Assembly: GCA_947685225.1 (NCBI GenBank)
Contig: CANTUV010000037.1
Span: 26,989,001 to 27,053,000, forward strand
Reading direction: 5' to 3'
Source of the DNA: Garcia nutans
Lineage: Eukaryota > Streptophyta > Magnoliopsida > Malpighiales > Euphorbiaceae
Length of the DNA stretch: 64,000 nt
The translations under genes and the position numbers were made by a program. The notes under the pieces are model-generated. The model did not search any database. It was not told the DNA's origin and saw only the letters and a list, made by a program, of their open reading frames with translations. Shown in pieces: positions 56,246 through 64,000 of this stretch; within the stretch, counting starts at the first letter, position 1, and every line of letters starts with the position of its first letter.

Positions 56246-56911
56246 GTGGAGGATTTGATAAAGGTCGAGGATCCAGTGGCTGTAATAGCCATTAAAAACT
56301 TATTAAAAACTCAAGATAGAGGTTTTTCCAATTCTAAAAATCATCTTCTATTGCTTGACCAGTTATTGCATTGACATCCACTAACTTCTGTGTACCCTGA
56401 CCTCCAGACTGATAACTTCCCTTATCACTTCTTCTTCTAGAAAAATGATTCTTCTTTCTTTCCCATTCTTCTATTTGTAAGCTAGCTTGAAGGAGATCTT
56501 TGAAATTCCTAATAAGAGTATGACACATTTGTTCATGCAGATTGGGTAGGACACCTCTCACTATCATCCTAATCTGGTCAGACTCATATGGCCTTTTCTT
56601 AAGTAGTGCAACCTTATTACTCCACCTCTTCATATAGGCAATAAAATACCCATTCTGCTTCTGCCTATTTGACTCTACCTTCATCGGGGTAACTTTCAAT
56701 TCCACATTATACCCATATTGCTGGATGAAGGCTTTGTATAGCAAATCCCAGTTCTTTTGAGTACTATCATCCAAGGTGTTGAACCAATTTTGCACAACAG
56801 GATTCAACAAGAGCATAAAGTACCTTAGAGTTTGAGCCCTGGTTGCTCGAGTGGGCTGCAAGGCAGTGATGCAGTGCTTAAAATGCAAGTGAGGATTTCC
56901 TATACCATTGT
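56246..56911 (-). pseudogene. gag: gag fragment of element F (gag domain)
   Basis: Minus-strand gag domain homologous to E: GNPHLHFKHCITALQPTRATRAQTLRYFMLLLNPVVQNWFN in segments, FIAYMKRWSNKVALLKKRPYESDQI and a Lys/Arg-rich end. A stop lies at 56334-56336. The upstream part is cut at 56911 by LTR H, and the sequence that should follow is not found again before element I. With 54264-54523 and 43838-43928 it forms one decayed gag gene. Confidence 0.85.
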
Positions 56912-59543
56912 TGTAACATCCCCTGATAATTCTCATATAAAACCATCAGAGAATGTTACTGGATATACTGACAGTACTCTAATTAATTAATTAACAAAAT
57001 TTCCTTTCAAAATGTTAATAACAAAAATCTTCAAATAATAATACGATCTGTATAATATAATACTTATAAATCCAACATTTAAACTAATCTCCAATATTTC
57101 CAATAAATCAAATACTAATTATAACTCAGATAACCATCATAAGTTTGTCAAATCAATAAATATATAATACATTGCCTTATTTGATAATCATTCACTAGAA
57201 TCTCAAACTTTGTCCTCTAAATACATATATTCCTTTCATATTTACAAATTTGTACAATCTCTCAAATAGCCAAATAAAATTGTATGTATATGTTTCATAA
57301 CTTATGATTACAATATACAAAAGATCTCTATATGTACTGTAGATGATTTATGAGATCCTTAATTCCATTGCTTAACTTGCTCTGATGACATGATACATGC
57401 GTGTCATAAAATAATTCTAACACGCTAAGCAAAGCATAGTGGTGCTTGTATAATTATATTTTGTCACTTAGTATTAAAGAAAAATACTTAGGGAAATATA
57501 GTAATAACACTTAGTTTTAATAAATATTTCAATATATTAACATTTTTTTAAATAACAAACCAAAATAATTTTTTGATTACACAAAATAATAACTTTAACT
57601 TTATAAAAGTCATCATGCTATATTATACTTTCGGTATTGTAACTTTTCTTTTTTATGAATCATTTTATTTAAGACTTACTTTCTCATTTATTAATAATAT
57701 GCTTATTTTGTTTTTTAGGAAGCCTTACTTTCCAGTTTCACATATAGGATAATTTTATTCAATCTATAATTTTTGGCACATAAATTTAATACTATACTTT
57801 GGAGCACTTTGTATCTTATATCTTATATACACTTTCAATCATTGTAACACTTAAAAAGTTATTGATCAATTCAATAACTTAAGCATAATATTTCTATTCT
57901 GTACATTAGAACTTTCACTTGTAAATATTAATATATACATTACCAATCACTTTCACATTGTAACATAGTAAGTCGATTTGAAGTAATTGACTTATATTAT
58001 TATTTTGGATTTCCTCCATTATTCATAACATCATATTCACATATATTTTCAATTTAGATAACTTCATTAAATATGCCCTTACATACTGAATTTAGATCAT
58101 AGGTTTGGATAATAGGTTAGTGTAGCACTTTTAATGCCAAATCTCAAGAATATATAACGGCAATTATGCCCACTATCACTGATGACATAATGTGTCCATT
58201 AATGGTACAAGATGCCCACTATCACTATGGCTATCCTTCCTCTGGTTAGCCATTCATTCCAAAGCTAGATCTAAAATCAGTATGATTTGGGCAATTCATT
58301 AGTTTTAATTAACACAGAATTATATATATATCTCTTCAATGGAACAATTCTTTGATCAACACTTCGTATTACACATATTTGTCATATATTAAAATTTTAT
58401 TGCACTACTTGTTATGGTTAATTTCAAAAATCTTTTACATTTTATGGACTTATAGTCATTTAGACCAAAATCACAGAAGAAAGACAAGGAAAAGAACTAC
58501 TTTAGACAAATTCTTCAAGTGACACGCCCAACGATATGGGCGTGTCAATGATCATATCACTTGCCCATTTTATAGAAGCTTTGACACGTCCAATGACATG
58601 GGCGTGTCATTGCCCATGTCACTTAACTTGCATTACAGTAGCTACAACATGCCCAACAACATGGGCATGTCACTAGTCATGTCACTTATTACAGTAGCTA
58701 TGACATGCCCAATGACACGAGCGTGTTCCTGGTCGTGTCATTTAATTTTTATTACAGTAGCTATGACACGCCCTATGACACGGGTGTGTTCCTAGTTGTG
58801 TCATCAATACTGAAATACAGCAACGTTGACACACCCAGTGACATGGCCGTGTCACTATTGTGTAAAGCAAAGTTTTGTATTTCGAACACTTATCAACTTA
58901 AACTCCATATATCCAAATATATGACAACAATGGATCAAAACTAGTTTATTTTACATAGATAGAGTCTATACCAAATACTTTAATCACACTTCAATTAATT
59001 AAGTCTTCAACCATCACTTATGGCTAAAAACAACATCAAACCACTCAACTCTTTTAATGATTGAATTAAGAATCATACTCATCACTACAAGTTCCTTTAA
59101 CTCATTTTTCATTCATCAATCCTTTTAACCAATACTTTTCACTAATAATTCATTATAGATGACTCAATCAACTAATTCAAACATTAAAATTCATAGAAAT
59201 TCAAATATTTGTAAAGTGAAATACAAAAGCACATACCTCTTTCAAAATCTCTCTTCTTCTCTCTTTCCCTCTTTTTCTTTGATAACTTATTGATAATCTC
59301 CCCTTTTGTAGCTTATTCTTTTAAAAATCCATAACTGGATGTGATTTCCTCTTAAATTTTAGCTGAATTTTTGAAAAGAAGGTGAAAGGAGGAGTTTTGG
59401 TGGTGAAGATGATGATAGGGGTGGATGATGAAGCAAGAAGAAAGGAAGAGAAGTTTCCACACATACACGCACCTGTCCACATATATATATATATATATAT
59501 GTTGTAATCTAGTAAGACCACTCTCATTTTAACTATGGTGCAC
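56912..59543 (-). mobile_element. Partial LTR H, probably Tekay-type
   Basis: The plus-strand left end TGTAACATCCCC is the minus-strand end of an LTR and abuts gag of F directly, so no primer site follows: it is a 3' LTR or a solo LTR. It carries palindromes GACACGCCC...GGGCGTGTC (58515-58860) and a degenerate twin hairpin (about 57423-57440), which tie it to the Tekay-type LTRs. The minus-strand start is missing because element I interrupts it at 59544. A TA-rich run is at 59480-59500. No supported gene lies inside. Confidence 0.65.
58515..58860. repeat. GACACGCCC palindrome cluster in LTR H
   Basis: Six or more units such as GACACGCCC-AACGATAT-GGGCGTGTC (starting about 58519), separated by CAGTAGCTA-type spacers. 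These have longer loops than the GACACG-CC-CGTGTC units in A and B. Confidence 0.78.
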
Positions 59544-61214
59544 TGTTTAAATCATTTTTGTACTAGTTTTTAGTGTGATTTTTATATGTTTTTAGTTAAT
59601 GTTTTGATTGATTTTTGTTTTAAGTTTGTTTAAAGTGTTTGTTTTAGGTTTAAGTGCAAAAACACCCTTGGAAGATCAAAACAGTGCAGGAAAAGCATGA
59701 ACCAAGCAAGACATGGCCAAGCCAAATCAAGCTTGGCCATGTCCCTCAAAGAATGGTGATGGCAGAGCTTGACACGGCCAAGAGACACGGCCAAGCCACT
59801 GGCCATGTCTCACCTAAAGAGCAAAAATGAAGAAGCAGGAAGAGACACAGTCAATGACACGGCCAAGCGCTGTGTCCCATTTCATGCCAAAGACACCTGG
59901 ACCAAGCAAAGAAAAGAAAGTAAGAAAGAAGAAGGCAGTGAAGGACACAGCCAGCAAGCTTGGCCATGTCCCAAAGAAAAATGAGGGACACGGCCAAGCC
60001 AAATCAAACTTGGCCGTGTCACCCTTAATTTATATAAATTCTTGTGCGTGAAAGAGAACATAGGGGAGGAAACGGCTAGGGTTTGGAAAAAGAGAGAAAA
60101 GAAAAGAGAAGGAGGGGGCAAACACGATTTGGGATGAGGAGAGAGTGACACTCTCCTTGTCCCTTCATCTTCATCCTCCATTTTCATCTTCTCCATCTTC
60201 CATTGACAAGATCTTTGAGGTTCTTTGGGATCAAGTGGGTTAACAAGCTCTTAAAGGTTGAAGAAGCTTCATTGAAAGGTTTGGTGACTTGAGAAAGCTC
60301 CATTCCAACTCTCAAAGGCATAATCAATTGAAGGTTTGGTGACTTGAGAAAGCTCCATTCCATATTGCAAAGGAGAATCACCATACATCAAAGTGGAGCT
60401 AGGAGGAAGACTAGTAATCCTACTCTTGGCATCTACAAGGGGTTTTTCTATTCTCTCTTTTAATTCATTCCAATATTATTTTTGTTGTATTAAGAGAATT
60501 GATATTGCAATGAACAATTTGTATCTGATTTATATTGAGTTGAATGAATGCTTTAAATTGATGATGTTGAGCTAAAAACCCATGCTTAGGGTTTGTAGTA
60601 TATTTGATTAAATGCTTTGATTTGATATTTCCATTGATGTACCTTGTTGTTGCATGATTGCATTGGATTGTATGCTAAGTTAATAGATTAGCTATCTATT
60701 GATCTCTAGATATTGAATGAAGGACCGAGAGGTGAAATTTGATATCGGAATTATGCAATCAACTACTCTATGAATGAATTAGAAATATAAGTTCTAGGGT
60801 TTTATTAATTTGCAAATGCAAAATAATTGGTTATTGCTATTTCATGAATGTGAGACCTAATGAATTGGTAATTGACTAATTAACCTTAAGGAACAAATTA
60901 ATTTACAATGTTATGTTAATGGATAATTGAGAATTGAGCTTTGATTGAATGGACCTATAACCCTAGGCATATTCCCAAGAATCGATTTGATCTTGTACAA
61001 CCTTCACACACCAACCCTATGCATGTTAATTTTAGGTTTAAATTGTTCTCGCACCATTTCAAAACAACGAACTCACTTTTAATTTAATTGCTTTAATCAA
61101 GCTATTACGAACTACACCTTCCTTGTGAGACGACCTTGGGGCGATCACCTTTGCTGCAACTACCTCGTATACTTGCGAGTGACGCTTGTAGTAGTACTTA
61201 ATTCTAGCGCAACA
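59544..61214 (+). mobile_element. 5' LTR of Athila-type element I
   Basis: 1671 bases, TGTTTAAATC to CTAGCGCAACA, on the plus strand. Aligns, inverted, with LTR G and LTR D. The start was placed by alignment with LTR G. The flank TGCAC (59539-59543) should be one target duplication. It has palindromes at 59705-60025 and a conserved end with CTTGTGAGACGACCTTGGGG. Its interior runs right; the 3' LTR is outside the window. Confidence 0.88.
59705..60025. repeat. GACACGGCCA palindrome cluster in LTR I
   Basis: Six or so units, including GACACGGCCAAG followed by TTGGCCATGTC or TTGGCCGTGTC arms, partly decayed by C-to-T changes. Confidence 0.8.
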
Positions 61215-61220
61215 AGTTTT

Positions 61221-61238
61221 TGGCGCTGCTGCCGGGGA
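61221..61238 (+). other. Primer binding site of I (tRNA-Asp variant)
   Basis: TGGCGCTGCTGCCGGGGA, six bases after the LTR end, two changes from the complement of the tRNA-Asp 3' end. Spacing equals that in D. Confidence 0.85.
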
Positions 61239-61423
61239 AGGCTGTTTAAGTAGTGATAGTTTGATTTTTCTTTACAATTTAATTGTTTGTATATTTTCTT
61301 TAATTGTTTGTTTGTTTTGTTTGAATATTTTGTTATTTTTTTTCATTAAATTGCTGAGTACCTTTTGTAAATATTCAGTTTTCAAGGTACGTAGGGGTTT
61401 ATGATGATAACCCTGACTCTAAC
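61239..61423 (+). other. Leader of element I
   Basis: T-rich sequence between primer site and the ORF. The N-terminal gag domain expected in an Athila element is absent, so the leader runs almost directly into the nucleocapsid part of gag. Confidence 0.6.
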
Positions 61424-62659
61424 ATGGCATGGCAATTAGCAAAATTAATGAACCAACTTAAGATGCTAAATGCAAGAGGAAGAATTCCTATGCCTACTCG
61501 TGAAGTATGTTCTGCATGTGGCATTGCAAGACATAGCGCAAACATGTGTTCATTTGGTTATGGACAATACCAAGAGAGGCAAGAGGAAGAATATGCCTAT
61601 GAAAGTTTCCAGCACATGGGTGGAAATGACCCATATCCCAGACCTTATAATTCAAGCTGGGGAAGCCACCCAAATTTTTCTTGCAAAAACCAACAGCAAA
61701 TTCCACCTCAAAATTTTTTTCAACCTTACCAAAGAAATCCTTACTCTCAAGAACAATATTCAAATCAAGATCACCTTAAGAAACCCACATTGGAGGATAG
61801 TTTGAATGCCTTCATTCAAACTAGCGCACAAAATCAAGATCGACTTAAGGAACCCACTTTGGAAGATAGTTTGAATGCCTTCATTCAAATTAGTGCACAA
61901 AATCAAGATCAATTCGAGAAATCCACAGTGGAAGATGATTTGAATGTTTACCTTCAAATTAGCACACAAAATCAGGAAGGGAGCAATGAGAGGTTTGATT
62001 CCTTGGAAGAATCATTGAAGAGGGTGGAAACTCAAGTTGGGCAACTGGCACATCAACTCCAAGCACACCAAGAAGATGAATTTCCTAGCCAACTGGAGCA
62101 AGTCAAGGTAATCACAAATTTGAGGAGTGAACAGGTGATATATAACAGTTTTTGTGATTCCTTTGATGCAGGAACTAATCAAGAAGAAGATGGTGAGGAA
62201 ATACAACCATACATAGAGGAGTTAATTCAATCAAAGGAGGAGGAGAATTTGGAAGCATCAACTTCCACAAAATTGCATGAACCTCCAAATCCTTGTATGC
62301 CACCAATCCCATTCCCAAGCAGGCTAAATGAAGAGAAACAAGGTATGCAACTTTCTAAACTCGATGACATGCCCTATAGTGAAGATAGTGTAGATAAGCT
62401 TGAGGTGGCAATGACCTTAGAAGTAGAGCCTAATTTTTCCAATTTAGAAATTAAGGAGAGCGATTTGCTATTAAATGATGAGATTGATGAGAGGGAGCTT
62501 CAAATTGCAAAAGAGGATGAAAAAGTGATTCAACCAAACTTGGTTGAACTTAAAAAGACCCCAAGAATTTTGAAAGATGTTTGGTTGGGGAGTACAGTAT
62601 GCAACAAATTATCATCTCTCCACCTCTTAGTGGTGAGAACGAGCAAAAACCATATATAA
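61424..62659 (+). CDS. Internally deleted gag-derived protein of element I (411 aa)
   Basis: ATG at 61424, open for 411 codons. Residues about 1-25 align with the region before the knuckle of D gag; CSACGIARHSANMC is a CX2CX4HX4C knuckle. Then come PYNSSWGSHPNFS, three in-frame copies of a 23-residue repeat (61763-61969; LEDSLNAFIQTSAQNQ), VETQVGQLAHQL and PPIPFPSRL. The last part ends VELKKTPRILKD, the pre-RT string. So gag nucleocapsid is joined to pre-RT text, with the gag core and protease missing. The long open frame contrasts with the broken copies elsewhere, so selection or a recent origin are possible. No enzyme activity is expected; RNA binding through the knuckle is an inference. 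Confidence 0.7.
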   Translation: MAWQLAKLMNQLKMLNARGRIPMPTREVCSACGIARHSANMCSFGYGQYQERQEEEYAYESFQHMGGNDPYPRPYNSSWGSHPNFSCKNQQQIPPQNFFQPYQRNPYSQEQYSNQDHLKKPTLEDSLNAFIQTSAQNQDRLKEPTLEDSLNAFIQISAQNQDQFEKSTVEDDLNVYLQISTQNQEGSNERFDSLEESLKRVETQVGQLAHQLQAHQEDEFPSQLEQVKVITNLRSEQVIYNSFCDSFDAGTNQEEDGEEIQPYIEELIQSKEEENLEASTSTKLHEPPNPCMPPIPFPSRLNEEKQGMQLSKLDDMPYSEDSVDKLEVAMTLEVEPNFSNLEIKESDLLLNDEIDERELQIAKEDEKVIQPNLVELKKTPRILKDVWLGSTVCNKLSSLHLLVVRTSKNHI

Positions 62660-62907
62660 CCATGTTGCAAGCTGAAAAAGATTCTTACCATGTCCCTATA
62701 GCATTAGAGGATCAAGCTAAGACAACCCTCACATGTTCTTTTTGGACAATTGCTCTTCTAAGGATGCTACCTAGGCTTTTCAATAAATTGGGCACATTTC
62801 AGAGTTGCAAGTTGTTCATCCTCTCACACATGGGCTCCAATTGCATTATGGGTGGAAGGAGCCCTACACATCATATATGGGAACGATGGAAATCAGGTAT
62901 CATCTAA
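62660..62907 (+). pseudogene. Reverse transcriptase remnant of element I
   Basis: In another frame (open 62581-62907) lies SYHVPIALEDQAKTTLTCSFWTIALLRM and LGTFQSC, at about 62680-62810, which corresponds to the RT segment YQVPISPEDQSKTTFTCPFGTYAFQRM of element D. It is a fragment of about 45 residues; the motifs on both sides, including the catalytic Asp pair, are absent. Confidence 0.78.
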
Positions 62908-64000
62908 ACTCTCTTTTAGTTTATGCATGCTCACATTGAGGACAATGTGAATCTTTAAGTGTGGGGTGCATTTTGTGTTTTTACTTTTTAAGTTTAGTAA
63001 TGTTTTTCTTTGAATAAATGAGTTTTAGAAAGTTCAATTGTTATAAAATTGTTGATAGATGACCTTTGAATTTTTTAAGCATAAATTGGAGAATTGAGTA
63101 GAATTGGTGCTTATTGTCAATTTTGTTGGTTTTTCTTTGCATCACCATTAACCTAATGAGGAATTGAGCCATCAACTTATCATTATTGTTGTGGGTGAAC
63201 ATCTTTGATTGATGAATTGCTAGAACTTGCTTTGAAATGCTTTTTAAGACTACATAAAAATTTTCAATTAGGCATCAAGATGATTAAGGCAATTAGGTGA
63301 ACCCACTTTGGCATAAAAAGACCAACCCTATTTTTAACCTTAGTTAGTCAATTTTGAGCCTATTTCATTTTTCTTTTTTTTTTTCACAACACCATTAGCT
63401 TGAACCTTGTTGTTTAACTCTTACCTTTTCATTAGGTTGAGAGCATTTTAAGAGCGTTTATGACTGAGTGTTGAGTTGAATTAAGTGTGGGGTTAAATTT
63501 AGTAGAATTAAGATTGCAAAGCAAAATAATAAAAATAAAAAAAAAAAGAAAAAAGAGAAAAATAAAAATATATATAATAATAAGAATAATTGTTGTTCTT
63601 GTTGAAAAGGGTTGGAATGTATCATTACAAGATTTAATAAGTGAGTTCCCTTGAAAAGCTCTTTAATGTCAAGGGGTAGATGAGAGGAAGGTGTTTTGGG
63701 ATTGTTGGGTTATGTATATGATCGGGTACTTCATTCTTAAAGTGCTCTTGAACTTAATGATCAAGCTCACATTTCCTAAATATCATGCCTTTACCTTAGC
63801 CCCATTACAACCCAATAAAAACCTTTTGATTGATGCTTGATTGTAATTTTGTAGTGGAAATTTGATTGATAAGCAAGCCTATGGTAATAATCTTTCATTG
63901 ATTGTTATGAGTGTAAACACCACCATGATCAAACACTTGTGAGAGTTGGTGAGGGAGCGACAACATAGGTTACGCATGGAAAACCACTTAATTGCATGGG
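62908..64000 (+). other. 3' noncoding region of element I
   Basis: No supported gene. TTGAGGACAATGTGAATCTTTAAGTGTGGGG at about 62937-62967 and AAGTGTGGGGTTAAATTTAG near 63483 match, inverted, the 3' noncoding region of D (6490-6540 and about 5920). An A-rich run is at 63520-63580. The Athila ORF is missing. The polypurine tract next to the LTR and the 3' LTR should lie to the right. Confidence 0.72.

Noticed and set aside
59480..59500. TA microsatellite as a fragile site or origin
   Set aside because: Short and ordinary; similar runs occur in several LTRs here.

Overview
The window is plant nuclear DNA (AT-rich, probably a eudicot with a large repeat fraction) and holds no recognisable host gene, rRNA or tRNA gene. 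Every base can be assigned to LTR retrotransposons, mostly nested in one another. Three lineages of the Ty3/gypsy superfamily are present. (1) Chromoviruses of Tekay/Del type: LTRs of 2.3-2.7 kb, tRNA-iMet primer site TGGTATCAGAGCC, gag-pol on one frame ending in a chromodomain (copies A, B and C, the LTR X at the left edge, and probably H). (2) Athila-type elements: tRNA-Asp primer site, a GTGTGGGG polypurine tract and an Athila ORF-1 'env-position' protein (copies D, G and I). (3) Tat/Ogre-like elements: tRNA-Arg primer site and a GGGGGCAAAC tract, with gag but no visible pol (copies E and F).

Layout, left to right: 1-71 PBS region of X (minus); 72-2566 5' LTR of X; 2567-3507 piece 1 of the 5' LTR of A; 3508-25033 Athila element D (minus), split by chromovirus C at 7066-16553; 25034-25507 piece 2 of the A 5' LTR; 25508-35479 chromovirus B; 35480-35716 piece 3 of the A 5' LTR, then the A interior and its 3' LTR to 43232; 43233-43928 old Tat element F (minus); 43929-54263 Tat-like element E (minus); 54264-54523 F; 54524-56245 solo Athila LTR G; 56246-56911 F; 56912-59543 LTR H (minus), cut by Athila element I, which runs from 59544 past the right edge. 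Five-base target duplications confirm C (ACCAC), D (TGATA), B (CAAAC), E (CTTCT) and G (GTGGA). The order of events is F before A, E, G and H; A before X, D and B; D before C; H before I.

All coding regions carry premature stops or frameshifts. Those of A are by far the most decayed, matching its place low in the stack. Stops usually sit where the sister copy has CGA, CAG or TGG, as expected from deamination of methylated cytosine. No element here looks autonomous.

The most interesting signals lie in the LTRs, not the proteins. The Tekay-type families share a candidate spliced leader with an 86-98 base micro-exon. They also share a GC-rich twin hairpin and an exchangeable tandem-repeat module. 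A third feature, clusters of palindromes with CACG/CGTG half-sites, recurs in both the Tekay-type and the Athila-type elements. All of these need testing against other copies in the genome.
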